The notes: generated by a model not told the origin, from the sequence alone. A stretch of 64,000 bases of DNA from Glutamicibacter sp. MNS18 (GCF_026107515.2 NZ_JAPCHW010000004.1:1-64000), one strand, 5' to 3'. Shown: positions 35,997-48,052, counted from the first letter of the stretch. Numbers and translations are program-made.

Positions 35997-36353
35997 ATGA
36001 TTGGCACATGGCAAGCAATGGTCATTGACTGCGAGGACCCCGATCAGCTGGCCCGGTTCTACGAACAGCTGCTGGGGATGGTGCGGATCGACAACGATCC
36101 CGACTGGGTGAGCATCGGTGATGCCGCCGACCGGCCGGCCCTTGCGTTCCAGGCGGTGAGCCCGTACGTCGCACCCGAGTGGCCGGGCCACCTGCATCCG
36201 CAACAAGCCCATATCGACGTGCGGGTCAAGGACCTGGACCTGGCCGAAAACCAGGTGCTCGCCCTCGGGGCTCGGGCCACCGGTGAAGGGACCAAGACCT
36301 TCAGGGTGTACCTGGATCCGCAAGATCACCCGTTCTGTCTGGTCTGCTGGTAG
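35997..36353 (+). CDS. VOC-superfamily (glyoxalase-like) protein
   Basis: A 118-residue single-domain VOC protein: VIDCEDPDQLARFYEQLLGM, the beta strands DWVSIGD and ALAFQAV, HIDVRVKDLDLAENQVLALGAR, and a C-terminal YLDPQDHPFCLVCW strand. Members include glyoxalases, dioxygenases and antibiotic-binding resistance proteins. The small single-domain kind resembles bleomycin-resistance or glyoxalase-like proteins of unknown substrate. GGAGGGG lies eight bases before the ATG. Its stop codon directly abuts the stop codon of the convergent response regulator gene. Confidence 0.85.
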   Translation: MIGTWQAMVIDCEDPDQLARFYEQLLGMVRIDNDPDWVSIGDAADRPALAFQAVSPYVAPEWPGHLHPQQAHIDVRVKDLDLAENQVLALGARATGEGTKTFRVYLDPQDHPFCLVCW

Positions 36354-36994
<641 letters not shown>

Positions 36995-36998
<4 letters not shown>

Positions 36999-38311
36999 GC
37001 TTCTCCTGTGTTTCTCGGTACCATCTGCGGTGCGCCCTGCTGCGCCGGTGCGATCTGCCGGGGCACCGCGGGATGATCGGGAGGTGCCAGCGGAAAACGC
37101 ACGGCCACCACGAACCCGTCCGCCGTGGCCGTACTGTGCATGCTTCCACCCAGGGCCTCGGCCCGCGCCCTGATATTACCCAGCCCGGTACCGGCCCCGT
37201 GCAACCTGCTGCCGTGATCCGGGGCCACGGGGTTGCCGGCGCGGATCGCCACATCCTGCCCGTGGAGTCCGACCCGTAACCGCAGCGGCTGCTCCGGCGC
37301 GTGCTTGGCGTGGTTGACCAGCAGTTCATTCAGGGTGCGGTAGATCGCGGTGCCAAGGCGCGGGTCGGTTAACCGGCGCGGACCCAGATCGCAGGAGAAG
37401 TCGATCCTGCTGCCGCCGTCGCGGAAGGACGCCACCAGCGCCGGCAGCCCGTCCAGGCTGGTCACCAGCGCCGTGGAGTTTCGCGAGTGCAACATCCGCA
37501 CCATCTGGGTCATTTCCTCCAGCCCGCTCAGGCTTTCGGTGCGGATGGTCTGCAACGGGCGGTGCAGGTCCGCGTGCCCAGACCCGTCGCCCGTGGCGGA
37601 ACCCGGTGCGGTCCGATCCGCCAGAGCCCCGCTGAGAAGCGCGATGGAGGAGAACCTGGCGGAGAGCACATCGTGCATTTCCCGGGCCAGGGCCGTACGT
37701 TCTTCCGCCATCGATTCACGATGCCGGGCCTCCAGCAGCCGCTCCCGGTCCTGCGCCGCGCTATGCAGGGCCTCGGCCCGTTGCCGCTGGATGCGGGCCA
37801 GTTCCAGCGCGTTGCGCACATTCATCGCCCATAGCGCCGGGGTCAGCAACACGAAGCCGGCCACGAACACGGCCAGCAAGCCCTGCTGGAAACTGTCCAT
37901 GGCTACCCCTGCCAGCACACCCGAGCCCAGCAGCAGCGCCGCGATCACCAGGGTAGTGAGTTGGCGGATACGCGTGGAGGCCAGCAGGAAAATGCTGAAC
38001 ACCGACTCGAACAGCAGCAGATACCCGCCGATGCTCCCCACGGCCAGGGCCACGACGGCGCACACCAGTTGGCCTGCCACACTGGCCCCCAGTCTGCGCC
38101 GACGCAGCAGGATGGCGCCGGCCCCGGCCAGCATCGGCACCGGCCACCATCCCCGGTAGGACTCCAGCGCCGGCACAGCCTGGTTGAGCAGACCCGAGGC
38201 ATGCAGGGCCACGGCGAGCAGCAGGTAGGTCACGGCCACTTCCTGTTCCTGCTCCCCGGAAACGAAACGTCGTTTGAATTGCGCGGGCCAACTACTCATA
38301 CCATCCATCAT
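36995..38311 (-). CDS. Sensor histidine kinase (HisKA_3 type)
   Basis: A 438-residue kinase. The N-terminal half carries about five to six membrane helices with little extracellular loop, suggesting a membrane-embedded sensor. A coiled coil (about 175-220) leads to the HisKA_3 dimerisation domain with the phospho-histidine in AREMHDVLSARFSSIALLSG. The ATPase domain has the N-box NELLVNHAKHA and the G-box GAGTGLGNIRARAEALGG. It pairs with the response regulator encoded immediately downstream. Several in-frame starts cluster at 38299-38314; the ATG at 38311 is chosen with low certainty. It is divergent from a GAP-family membrane protein. Confidence 0.9.
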
Positions 38312-38357
38312 CACCCCGCCGGTAGGATGGGCACCTCCTCCGAAAGGAGGACATGAG

Positions 38358-39236
38358 GTGGTCTTTGGTCCGATGCGCCGACACCGCGGCCCCGGAACAG
38401 TTGGGGGTATGGACTTCATGCAACAGGCTCCGGCCATCGCCCTGGCCGTACTGGCGTTGATCGATGCGACCAGTATCGGCACCCTGATCATTCCCATCTG
38501 GTTGCTGCTGCGGCGTGACTACCGGTCGGTGGTGCCCAAGGTACTGCTCTACCTGGCGGTACTCGCCGGATTCTACTGGGTGATCGGGGTGCTGCTGCGT
38601 ACCGGCTGGCAGCTGGGGGAGCTGAACGGAGCGGGCGCGCTCCTGGACGCCCCACCGGTGCGTTGGGCACAACTTCTGCTGGGGGCCGGCCTGTTGACCT
38701 GGGCGCTGACCAGACCGGGCAAGGGACAAGCGGACGCCGGAGCGGCCCGGGACGGTGCCCCCAGGCATTCGCCTGATGCCGACCGATCGCCGGATTCGAC
38801 ACGGTACGGTGCGCACCCGGCCGCCACGACTCAGGGAACCACGCTGGTGCTTCCGGCCCGGTTGGGCAGGCGGTTGCACGCTGCCCTGGACTCCACACTC
38901 GGAGTGGTGGTGCTGGCATTGCTGGCGGGCCTGATGGAACTGCCGACCATGCTGCCCTACCTCGGGGCGCTGGGATTGATGGAGTCCCTGGGGTGGCACC
39001 ATATGGTGCAGATGGCGGTGCTGGTCGGCTACTGCGCGCTGATGACCCTGCCCGCGCTGCTATTGGTGCTGCTGCGGTTAACCGCCGGTGCCCGGGTGGA
39101 CCGGTGGCTGCAGAGGGTCGGCGCCAAGGCCGGTGCCTTCGCCGCCGAATCCCTGGCCTGGGTGGCCGGTTTTGCCGGATTCCTGCTGATCCGCTCGGCA
39201 TCCAATGAGTTGGGGATCCTCACTTTCCTGGGCTGA
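38358..39236 (+). CDS. GAP-family (Sap, sulfolipid-1-addressing-like) membrane protein
   Basis: A 292-residue protein with about six hydrophobic segments: ALAVLALIDATSIGTLIIPIWLLL near the N-terminus, then VLLYLAVLAGFYWVIGVLL, ALLAGLMELPTMLPYLGALGLM and the C-terminal LAWVAGFAGFLLIRS. It fits the actinobacterial GAP/Sap family, whose mycobacterial members help export glycolipids; its role here is unknown. A strong AAAGGAGG at 38343-38350 points to a GTG start at 38358; the conserved hydrophobic part begins at an internal ATG at 38409. The middle, about 155-185, is a polar loop. It is divergent from the two-component system. Confidence 0.75.
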   Translation: MVFGPMRRHRGPGTVGGMDFMQQAPAIALAVLALIDATSIGTLIIPIWLLLRRDYRSVVPKVLLYLAVLAGFYWVIGVLLRTGWQLGELNGAGALLDAPPVRWAQLLLGAGLLTWALTRPGKGQADAGAARDGAPRHSPDADRSPDSTRYGAHPAATTQGTTLVLPARLGRRLHAALDSTLGVVVLALLAGLMELPTMLPYLGALGLMESLGWHHMVQMAVLVGYCALMTLPALLLVLLRLTAGARVDRWLQRVGAKAGAFAAESLAWVAGFAGFLLIRSASNELGILTFLG

Positions 39237-39362
39237 TCCGCTCCCGGCCGCGAACACCCGGCGCCGGGATCCGGGACCCGCAGGTCGGCGGCCTACACGC
39301 TGTGGGCGAATCCGGCGGCCATGAATTGGTCTGCAACCGGCGAACAATGAAAGAATAGGACC

Positions 39363-39866
39363 ATGGATTCTTTAGGCAGTAACGTAACGGGTGCCAAGAA
39401 GCTGAGCCTGAACGCTTCAACCCTGGCCATGGGCGTGATGGTCATCGTGCTACTGGTCGCCGTGATCTTCGCAGCCAACTCGAACGAGATCGTTGGCTGG
39501 TTCGTCGTGGTCATCTCCGGTGGCTGGTTGCTGCTCTCGGCCTTCCTGGTCTTCGGCCTCAAGCGCGGGGCCGACAAGATCAACACCTCGCTACGCGAGG
39601 CCACCGCAGCGGCGGCCGGTCGCGCCCAGGGCGGTTCCTCCATCGTGGTCGACGAGGGCACCAGCCAGCGCGACCTGAAACTGGACCACTCCTTCAAGAT
39701 CGTCCAGGTGCAGGCCGGGGTGATCAGGCAGGAGCTGGAGAAGGACGACGCCGACTCGCGTGCCATGATCGACCGTGCCCTGGAAACCATCACCATGACC
39801 GCCGGCAACGCCCGCGACATGATGAAGCCCTCCGGCCAGCCCCTCGACGGCGAGATCATCGACTAG
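39363..39866 (+). CDS. Small membrane protein of unknown function
   Basis: A 167-residue protein with two membrane segments (about residues 19-40 and 44-66) followed by a cytosolic, charged helical region of about 100 residues (DHSFKIVQVQAGVIRQELEKDD...). I do not recognise the family. It resembles conserved actinobacterial hypothetical proteins with two N-terminal helices. It stands alone, with a strong terminator behind it and the exonuclease gene next. Confidence 0.65.
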   Translation: MDSLGSNVTGAKKLSLNASTLAMGVMVIVLLVAVIFAANSNEIVGWFVVVISGGWLLLSAFLVFGLKRGADKINTSLREATAAAAGRAQGGSSIVVDEGTSQRDLKLDHSFKIVQVQAGVIRQELEKDDADSRAMIDRALETITMTAGNARDMMKPSGQPLDGEIID

Positions 39867-39879
39867 TTTTGTTACCCCA

Positions 39880-39919
39880 CAGCGCAACGTCCCATCCGGA
39901 GGTTGCGCTGTATTTTTTG
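39880..39919 (+). terminator. Rho-independent terminator before xth
   Basis: CAGCGCAAC and GTTGCGCTG form a perfect 9-bp stem, followed by TATTTTTTG. It is 13 bp after the stop codon of the small membrane protein gene. Confidence 0.92.
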
Positions 39920-39931
39920 TAAGGTGGAACC

Positions 39932-41804
<1,873 letters not shown>

Positions 41805-41806
41805 CC

Positions 41807-42340
41807 GTGACCGCTTTCCCGCACCGCATCATCGACCCCCGGTATACGCTGGGGGTCGTGATTCCGGTGCCCGAACCGCAACGGGCCCAACTGCACCAGT
41901 GGCGGGTGCGTCATGGAAGCCCGGACAGCCACCAGGTGGCACCGCACATCACCCTGGTAACCGGATCGCATCGGGGCACCTGGCAGCAGGCGGCAGCTCA
42001 TGTGGCGCAGGTTCTCCGCCAGGTTCCGGCGTTCGATGTGCACCTCGGTGGCGCCTGCAGTTTCCGCCCCGCCAGCCAGGTGGTGTACCTGCCGCTGGAG
42101 TCCGGGGCCCGGCAATGCCATCGCATACACGCCAGCCTGCTGGACGGTCCGCTGCACCACGACTCGCAGTTCGCCTACCATCCGCACCTGACAATCACGC
42201 AGAATGTCCCGGACAGGCAGCTGGATGAGGCACTGGCGGAGCTGGGGCAGGTGCAGATGGGCTTTCCGGTGACGACGGTGCAATTATTCGATATGCGTCG
42301 CGGGCAGTGGAACCTGACCGAGCAATTCGATCTGGCCTAG
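41807..42340 (+). CDS. 2'-5' RNA ligase/phosphodiesterase-family protein
   Basis: A 177-residue 2H phosphoesterase-type protein with the two HxT motifs: His47-Ile-Thr49 (APHITLV) and His127-Leu-Thr129 (HPHLTIT). These make the symmetrical active site that hydrolyses or ligates 2',5' or cyclic phosphate bonds in RNA. Its physiological RNA substrate is unknown. The GTG start lies 2 bp after trpS, so it is probably translated from the same message. Confidence 0.85.
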   Translation: MTAFPHRIIDPRYTLGVVIPVPEPQRAQLHQWRVRHGSPDSHQVAPHITLVTGSHRGTWQQAAAHVAQVLRQVPAFDVHLGGACSFRPASQVVYLPLESGARQCHRIHASLLDGPLHHDSQFAYHPHLTITQNVPDRQLDEALAELGQVQMGFPVTTVQLFDMRRGQWNLTEQFDLA

Positions 42341-42405
42341 GCCACGATCCGGCCCTTCGCGGCTGGGGGCGGCCCACCGCTGACCCCCGTTGAACCCCGC
42401 GCAAC

Positions 42406-42445
42406 AAAAAAGTGTGGTCCCGTGCGCAATGCACGGGACCACACT
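42406..42445 (-). terminator. Rho-independent terminator of the catalase gene
   Basis: On the minus strand AGTGTGGTCCCGTGC and GCACGGGACCACACT form a perfect 15-bp stem, directly followed by a run of six Ts. It also faces the end of the convergent plus-strand gene. Confidence 0.93.
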
Positions 42446-42504
42446 CTTATCGCCTGGAGCCAACCGGCGGCCGCGAGGCTACCGGCCAGGGGCGCGTCGC
42501 GGGA

Positions 42505-43968
42505 CTACTTCCCGCGGACGTTGGCCTCGATCTGGGCACCGGTGTCGGCATCCACGTTCTTCCAGTACTCGATGGCGTTGGACAGCACCGGCTCAATGAC
42601 CCCGTCCAGGGCGCCGGTCACGGTCTCGACGAACTGGGCGCGCTGGGCGTCGTCGAAGACCTCGCGGACCAGGATGCCTGGCTGGATGAAGTCGTTGTCC
42701 TCGGCATGCAGCGTGGCGGCCGAACGGACCAGCTCCCCATCGGATTCGAAGGAGTTGTCGACCGGTCCGGTCTCATCGCTCCAGGAGTCGCCGAAGGAGT
42801 TCGGTGCGTAGTAGCTACGGGCACCGGTGGACTCGTACCACATGTTGCCCTCGAAGCTGTAGGTGTGTACCGGCACCTTCGGCTTGTTGACCGGCAACTG
42901 CTGGAAGTTGGTGCCGATGCGGTAGCGCTGGGCGTCGGCGTAGGCGAAGTTGCGGCCCAGCAGCATTTTGTCCGGGCTCATGCCCATGCCGGGCACCATG
43001 TTCATCGGCGAGAATGCGGCCTGTTCGATCTCGGCGAAGAAGTTCTCCGGGTTGCGGTTCAGGGTCAGCGTACCGACCTTGATGCGCGGGTAGTCCTTCT
43101 TCGACCAGGTCTTGGTCAGATCGAACGGGTTCCAGCGGTAGGTCTTGGCCTCTTCATACGGCATGACCTGGATGTACAGGTCCCACTGCGGGAAGTTGCC
43201 TTCCTTGATGGCGTTGAACAGGTCTCGACGGTGGTGCTCGGCATCCGCACCGGCCAGGGCCTCGGCCTCGGCGCCCGAGATGGTCTCGAACTTGTCGGAC
43301 TGCTTGTTCAGGAAGTGGTACTTCACCCAGAACTTCTCGCCGGCTTCGTTGACCCACATGTAGGTGTGCGAACCGTAGCCGTTCATCTCGCGCCAGGTCT
43401 TCGGCAGACCGCGGTTGCCCATGATGTAGGTGACCTGGTGGGCGGACTCGGGGTTCTGGGTCCAGAAGTCCCACTGCATGGTGGCATCGCGCAGGCCGGA
43501 ATCCGGCAGGCGCTTCTGCGAGCGGATGAAGTGCGGGAACTTCATCGGATCACGCAGGAAGAACACCGGGGTGTTGTTGCCGACCAGGTCGAAGTTGCCC
43601 TCGGAAGTGTAGAACTTCAGCGCGAAACCACGCACGTCACGCCAGGTATCGGGGGAGCCGAGCTCACCGGCAACCGTGGAGAAGCGCAACAGGGTCTCGG
43701 TCTTGACACCCTTCTGGAACAGTGCGGCCTTGGTGTACTGCGAGACATCCTCGGTGGTCTCGAACTCGCCGAAGGCACCCGAACCCTTGGCGTGCGGGCG
43801 ACGCTCCGGAACGTTCATGCGGTTGAAGTGCTGCAGGGTTTCGACCAGGTGGTGGTCGTGCAGGACGATGGGGCCGTCCTGGCCTACGGTCAGCGAGTTG
43901 CGGTCGCTGACGGCTGGAATACCAGCCTGGGTGGTCGAACCTGTCTGGGGACCATTGTTGGCAGCCAT
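42505..43968 (-). CDS. katA: Monofunctional heme catalase
   Basis: A 487-residue catalase of the small-subunit clade. The catalytic His59 is in [18 protein letters not shown], the distal Asn region is [19 protein letters not shown], and the heme-ligand Tyr is in [16 protein letters not shown]. It dismutates hydrogen peroxide in the cytosol. The ATG is preceded by AAAGGAGAGCAC. The Fur-type regulator gene ends 42 bp upstream on the same strand, giving a regulator-catalase operon as seen in many actinobacteria. Induction by peroxide through that regulator is expected. Confidence 0.96.
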   Translation of the reverse strand: MAANNGPQTGSTTQAGIPAVSDRNSLTVGQDGPIVLHDHHLVETLQHFNRMNVPERRPHAKGSGAFGEFETTEDVSQYTKAALFQKGVKTETLLRFSTVAGELGSPDTWRDVRGFALKFYTSEGNFDLVGNNTPVFFLRDPMKFPHFIRSQKRLPDSGLRDATMQWDFWTQNPESAHQVTYIMGNRGLPKTWREMNGYGSHTYMWVNEAGEKFWVKYHFLNKQSDKFETISGAEAEALAGADAEHHRRDLFNAIKEGNFPQWDLYIQVMPYEEAKTYRWNPFDLTKTWSKKDYPRIKVGTLTLNRNPENFFAEIEQAAFSPMNMVPGMGMSPDKMLLGRNFAYADAQRYRIGTNFQQLPVNKPKVPVHTYSFEGNMWYESTGARSYYAPNSFGDSWSDETGPVDNSFESDGELVRSAATLHAEDNDFIQPGILVREVFDDAQRAQFVETVTGALDGVIEPVLSNAIEYWKNVDADTGAQIEANVRGK

Positions 43969-44010
43969 GTGCTCTCCTTTATGTGTGGATCGGGCTTGGT
44001 CAGGGAAGGG

Positions 44011-44451
44011 TTAGTCCAGGGAGCCTGCGCACGAGGCGCAGAGTCCGTGATAGAGGACTTCTGCCACGGTGATTTTCATCCCGCGGACGATGGTGGGGTC
44101 GAGGCACGCCGGTTGTGTATGCGGTAACGCGACATCCTCGACAAGTCCGCACTGCGTGCAGACCGCATGGTGGTGGTCCGTGATCCGGGTTTCATAGCGC
44201 GCCCCGGTGTGCGGGACATCCAGCCGACGCAGTAATCCGGATTCGGCCAGGTCATTGACTACGGTGTGAACGGTGCCCAGGGCGATGCCGGGTAGCGCGA
44301 GCCGGGCGTGGCGATGCAGTTCATCCGCCGTGGAATGCGGGTGGCTGGTCGCGCATTCCAGGATGGCCAGGCGTTGTTTGGTGACACGACGGCCCGCAAC
44401 GCGCAGGGGCTGTGACCAGCGGGCGCGTGCGTCGTATTCCGTGTGTTCCAT
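44011..44451 (-). CDS. Fur-family peroxide/metal regulator (FurA/CatR type)
   Basis: A 146-residue Fur-family regulator. It has a winged helix (RVTKQRLAILECATSHPHSTADELHRHA), the metal-binding ITDHHHAVCTQCGLVEDV segment and a second CASC pair near the C-terminus for structural zinc. Placement directly before katA on the same strand marks it as the FurA/CatR kind, which represses catalase and itself until oxidised by peroxide. Start choice is difficult. The ATG at 44451 follows GGAGGT too closely; a TTG at 44484 would lie inside a TTATT-CAA-AATAA dyad. The message may be leaderless. Confidence 0.9.
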   Translation of the reverse strand: MEHTEYDARARWSQPLRVAGRRVTKQRLAILECATSHPHSTADELHRHARLALPGIALGTVHTVVNDLAESGLLRRLDVPHTGARYETRITDHHHAVCTQCGLVEDVALPHTQPACLDPTIVRGMKITVAEVLYHGLCASCAGSLD

Positions 44452-44476
44452 ACCTCCATCATGCCACAAACTTGAG

Positions 44477-44489
44477 TTATTCAAAATAA
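44477..44489. promoter_or_regulatory. Fur-type operator candidate TTATT-CAA-AATAA
   Basis: A 13-bp AT-rich dyad with 5-bp arms, 26 bp before the assigned start of the Fur-family gene. FurA/CatR-type proteins bind AT-rich inverted repeats in their own promoter. Here it would overlap the promoter or transcription start. Confidence 0.55.
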
Positions 44490-44559
44490 GGCAAGGCTAA
44501 TTCCGGGTGGACGGGGCAGCGCAAGGAGCGCAGCCGGGGGAGCGGATCATTAAACGCCC

Positions 44560-44594
44560 GCGGGGCCCGAATCCGTGATGGATTCGGGCCCCGC
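44560..44594 (-). terminator. Terminator of the sdh operon
   Basis: GCGGGGCCCGAATCC and GGATTCGGGCCCCGC form a perfect 15-bp stem, 13 bp after the sdhB stop codon on the minus strand. It is followed by GGGCGTTTAATG. Confidence 0.8.
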
Positions 44595-44607
44595 GATCCC
44601 CGCGTGA

Positions 44608-45390
44608 CTAGACGGTGCGGGAGAGGATAGCCTGCTTGACCTCGGCGATGGCCTTGGTCACCTGGATGCCACGAGGGCACGCTTCGGTGCAGTTGAAGGT
44701 GGTGCGGCAGCGCCACACGCCTTCCTTGTCGTTGAGGATCTCCAAACGCATGTCGCCGGCATCATCACGGGAATCGAAAATGAAGCGGTGGGCGTTGACG
44801 ATCGCGGCTGGACCGAAGTACTGTCCATCGGTCCAGAACACCGGGCAGGAGCTGGTGCACGCGGCGCACAGGATGCACTTGGTGGTGTCGTCGAAACGCT
44901 CGCGGTCCTCGACGGACTGGTAGCGTTCCTTGCTCGGCTCATGGCCCTTGTTGATCAGGAACGGCATGATCTCGCGGTAGGACTGGAAGAACGGTTCCAT
45001 GTCCACAATCAGGTCCTTCTCCAGCGGCAGACCCTTGATCGCCTCAACGGTGATCGGCTTGGAGGTGTCCAGGTCCTTGAGCAGGGTCTTGCAGGCCAGA
45101 CGGTTGCGGCCGTTGATGCGCATGGCATCGGAGCCGCAAATGCCGTGGGCGCAGGAGCGACGGAAGGACAGCGAGCCGTCATGATCCCACTTGACCTTGT
45201 GCAGGGCATCGAGCACGCGGTCGGTCCCGTACATGGTCAGCTTGAAGTCTTCCCAGTAGGCTTCGGCGTTGCTTTCCGGCAGGTAGCGACGTACCCGCAA
45301 GGTGATGTTAAAGGTTGGGATCTCGCCGCCGCCGCCGACACCGGGCTTCAGCTCGATCTTAGATGCTGGTTCTGGCAGTTCGCTGCTCAT
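44608..45390 (-). CDS. sdhB: Succinate dehydrogenase iron-sulfur subunit
   Basis: A 260-residue iron-sulfur subunit. The [2Fe-2S] ligands are Cys80, Cys85, Asp88 and Cys100 (RRSCAHGICGSDAM...LAC). The [4Fe-4S] and [3Fe-4S] cysteines are in CILCAACTSSCP and CRTTFNCTEACPRGI. It carries electrons from the flavin of SdhA to quinone at the membrane subunits. The start overlaps the sdhA stop by one base (TAATG). The last gene of sdhCDAB, followed by a strong hairpin. Confidence 0.97.
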   Translation of the reverse strand: MSSELPEPASKIELKPGVGGGGEIPTFNITLRVRRYLPESNAEAYWEDFKLTMYGTDRVLDALHKVKWDHDGSLSFRRSCAHGICGSDAMRINGRNRLACKTLLKDLDTSKPITVEAIKGLPLEKDLIVDMEPFFQSYREIMPFLINKGHEPSKERYQSVEDRERFDDTTKCILCAACTSSCPVFWTDGQYFGPAAIVNAHRFIFDSRDDAGDMRLEILNDKEGVWRCRTTFNCTEACPRGIQVTKAIAEVKQAILSRTV

Positions 45391-47177
45391 TAGTACTTAC
45401 GCTCCATCGGCTGGTAACGGGTGAAGACCACGGGCTTGGTTTCCATGCGGATGCCCTTGATGTCCTCGGTGACGGCCTCGGCATCGCGGTACGACATCGA
45501 GTGCTTCATGAAATTCTCGTCGTCGCGGTCCGGGAAGTCCTCGCGGTAGTGGCCACCGCGCGATTCCTTGCGGTGCAGGGCCGCCACGGTCATGACCTCG
45601 GCCAGATCCAGCAGGAAGCCCAGCTCGATGGCTTCCAGCAGGTCCAGGTTGAAGCGCTTGCCCTTGTCCTGGATGCCGATGTTCTTGTAGCGCACTCGCA
45701 GCTGCTCGATGACGTCGCGTGCTTCCTTCAGCGAGCGCTCGTCACGGAACACCTGGACATTGGCGTCCATGGTCTCCTGCAGGGTCGCACGCAGCTCGGC
45801 AACGCGTTCGGTGCCGTTGGAGTTCAGCAGGGCATCGATCTGCTCGGTGACGAAGTTATCGCCTTCCTCCGGCAACGCCACGTAATCCGCGGTCTTGGAG
45901 TATTCCGCTGCGGCCACACCGGCACGCTTGCCGAACACGTTGATGTCCAGCAGCGAGTTGGTGCCCAAGCGGTTCGAGCCGTGGACCGACACGCAGGCGA
46001 CCTCGCCGGCGGCAAACAAGCCCGGGATGACGGTGTCGTTGTCCTGCAGGACCTCGGTCGAGATATTGGTCGGGATGCCGCCCATGGCGTAGTGGGCGGT
46101 GGGGTACACGGGCACCGGATCGGTGAACGGTTCCACACCCAGGTAGGTGCGGGCGAACTCGGTGATATCCGGTAGCTTGGATTCGATGTGCTCCGGTTCC
46201 AGGTGGGTCAGGTCCAGCAGCACGTAGTCCTTGTTCGGACCGCAGCCGCGGCCTTCACGTACCTCATTGGCCATGGCACGGGCCACGATGTCACGTGGTG
46301 CCAGGTCCTTGATGGTCGGTGCGTAGCGCTCCATGAAACGCTCGCCATCGGAATTACGCAGGATGGCGCCTTCACCGCGGGCGCCTTCGGTGAGCAAGAT
46401 GCCCAGCCCGGCCAGGCCGGTGGGGTGGAACTGGAAGAATTCCATATCCTCCAGCGGCAGGCCGCGGCGGAAGGCGATACCCATGCCGTCACCGGTGAGG
46501 GTGTGGGCGTTCGAGGTGGTCTTGAAGACCTTGCCGGCGCCGCCCGAGGCGAAGACCACCGACTTGGCCTGGAATACGTGCAGTTCGCCGGTGGCCAGGT
46601 CATAGGAGACCACGCCGGCCACACGCTTCTGCTTGTAGGCGGTGCCGTCCTCGCGGAAGGCATCCTCCTCGACCAGCAGCAGGTCCAGTACGTAGTACTC
46701 GTTGTAGAACTCGACGTTGTGCTTCACGCAGTTTTGGTACAGGGTCTGCAGGATCATGTGACCGGTTCGGTCCGCTGCGTAGCAGGCGCGACGCACGGCG
46801 GCCTTGCCGTGGTCACGGGTGTGGCCGCCGAAGCGGCGCTGGTCGATCTTGCCATCCGGGGTGCGGTTGAACGGCAACCCCATCTTTTCCAGGTCCAGTA
46901 CCGCGTCAATGGCCTCCTTGGCCATGACCTCGGCCGCGTCCTGGTCAACCAGGTAGTCGCCACCCTTGATGGTGTCAAAGGTGTGCCATTCCCAGTTGTC
47001 TTCCTCGACGTTGGCCAGGGCCGCGCACATGCCACCCTGCGCCGCACCGGTGTGCGAGCGGGTCGGGTACAGCTTGGTCAGCACGGCGGTACGGGCGCGC
47101 TGCCCGGATTCGATCGCGGCACGCATCCCGGCGCCGCCAGCACCGACGATGACGACGTCGTACTTATGTACCTGCAT
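45390..47177 (-). CDS. sdhA: Succinate dehydrogenase flavoprotein subunit
   Basis: A 595-residue flavoprotein. It has the FAD motif VVIVGAGGAGMRAAIESGQ, the covalent FAD site His42 in TRSHTGAAQGG, the substrate-loop arginines in GGHTRDHGKAAVRRACY, the HPTGLAGLGILLTEGARGEGA block and GSNRLGTNSLLD. It oxidises succinate to fumarate in the TCA cycle. It lies between sdhD (44 nt upstream) and sdhB on the minus strand. Length and motifs are standard for actinobacterial SdhA. Confidence 0.98.
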   Translation of the reverse strand: MQVHKYDVVIVGAGGAGMRAAIESGQRARTAVLTKLYPTRSHTGAAQGGMCAALANVEEDNWEWHTFDTIKGGDYLVDQDAAEVMAKEAIDAVLDLEKMGLPFNRTPDGKIDQRRFGGHTRDHGKAAVRRACYAADRTGHMILQTLYQNCVKHNVEFYNEYYVLDLLLVEEDAFREDGTAYKQKRVAGVVSYDLATGELHVFQAKSVVFASGGAGKVFKTTSNAHTLTGDGMGIAFRRGLPLEDMEFFQFHPTGLAGLGILLTEGARGEGAILRNSDGERFMERYAPTIKDLAPRDIVARAMANEVREGRGCGPNKDYVLLDLTHLEPEHIESKLPDITEFARTYLGVEPFTDPVPVYPTAHYAMGGIPTNISTEVLQDNDTVIPGLFAAGEVACVSVHGSNRLGTNSLLDINVFGKRAGVAAAEYSKTADYVALPEEGDNFVTEQIDALLNSNGTERVAELRATLQETMDANVQVFRDERSLKEARDVIEQLRVRYKNIGIQDKGKRFNLDLLEAIELGFLLDLAEVMTVAALHRKESRGGHYREDFPDRDDENFMKHSMSYRDAEAVTEDIKGIRMETKPVVFTRYQPMERKY

Positions 47178-47221
47178 TCTTAATGCTCTCTTCTCTAGAA
47201 AAATCTATAGCTGTTGAGCGC

Positions 47222-47668
47222 TTAGGCGCACTGTGGCAGCGGGCTGTTGGTCACGCATGGGTCGAAGGTGAAGATCACCAGCGAACCCAGGACGATGATG
47301 AAAATCGTCGCGACGTACAGGATTCCCTTGAGCCAGGTGCGGGTCGCGTGCTTCTCGGCGTAGTCGTTGATGATGGTGCGCACGCCGTTGGTGCCGTGCA
47401 GCATCGCCAGCCAAAGCAGCGCCAGGTCCCAGAACTGCCAGACCGGTGAGGCCCACTTGCCGGCCACGAAGCCGAAGGACAGCCCGTTGACACCTTCGCC
47501 GACCAGCAGGTTGGCGAAGAGGTGACCGAAAATCAGCACGACCAGCACGACGCCGGACAGGCGCATGAACAGCCAAGCGAGCATTTCGAAGTTGCCACGC
47601 GACTTCGGACCACGAACGTACTTGGGGTCCATGCGCTGGCTACGGGGAGCTTGAATATCAACACTCAT
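47222..47668 (-). CDS. sdhD: Succinate dehydrogenase hydrophobic membrane anchor subunit
   Basis: A 148-residue protein with three membrane helices (about 30-52, 70-92 and 113-135), after an N-terminal tail with RGNFEMLAWLFMRLSG. The heme/quinone-side histidines are in IFGHLF and AMLHGTNGVR. It anchors SdhAB to the cytoplasmic membrane and, with SdhC, binds quinone. The gene follows sdhC by 3 bp, so the two are translated together. Confidence 0.92.
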   Translation of the reverse strand: MSVDIQAPRSQRMDPKYVRGPKSRGNFEMLAWLFMRLSGVVLVVLIFGHLFANLLVGEGVNGLSFGFVAGKWASPVWQFWDLALLWLAMLHGTNGVRTIINDYAEKHATRTWLKGILYVATIFIIVLGSLVIFTFDPCVTNSPLPQCA

Positions 47669-47671
47669 GGC

Positions 47672-48052
47672 TTAGTGACCTCCGAAAGCAAGCGACAGGT
47701 GACGGATGGTGAAAGCGGCGAACACCACGGCCCAGACGCCCAAAACGCCCCAGAGCAGCTGGCGCTGGTACTTGGTGCCCTGCTTCCAGAAATCCACCAG
47801 GATCAACCGAAGGCCGTTGAAGGCGTGGAAGAGGATGGCGGCAACCAGACCGGTTTCACCGAGGGCCATCAGCGGGTTTTTATAAGTGGCGATGACGGCG
47901 TCATATGCGCTGGCATCGACGCGGACCAATGCAGTATCAAGTACATGCACTAAAAGAAAAAGGAAAATAACGACACCGGTGACTCGGTGTCCCACCCATG
48001 ACCACATGCCCTCACGGCCGCGGTAGAGGGTGCCTGACGAAGTCTTCGACAC
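47672..48052 (-). CDS. sdhC: Succinate dehydrogenase cytochrome b556 subunit
   Basis: A 126-residue, three-helix protein. It begins SKTSSGTLYRGREGMWSWVGHRVTGVVIF after the initiator, with heme histidines in WVGHRVTG and LVHVLDTAL and AILFHAFNGLRLILVDF. It is the first gene of the sdh operon. The GTG at 48052 is chosen because GGAGG lies nine bases upstream; an ATG further upstream would include promoter sequence. Direct repeats CTTGTGCGAG at 48117-48126 and 48132-48141 lie about 70 bp before the start. Confidence 0.93.
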   Translation of the reverse strand: MSKTSSGTLYRGREGMWSWVGHRVTGVVIFLFLLVHVLDTALVRVDASAYDAVIATYKNPLMALGETGLVAAILFHAFNGLRLILVDFWKQGTKYQRQLLWGVLGVWAVVFAAFTIRHLSLAFGGH

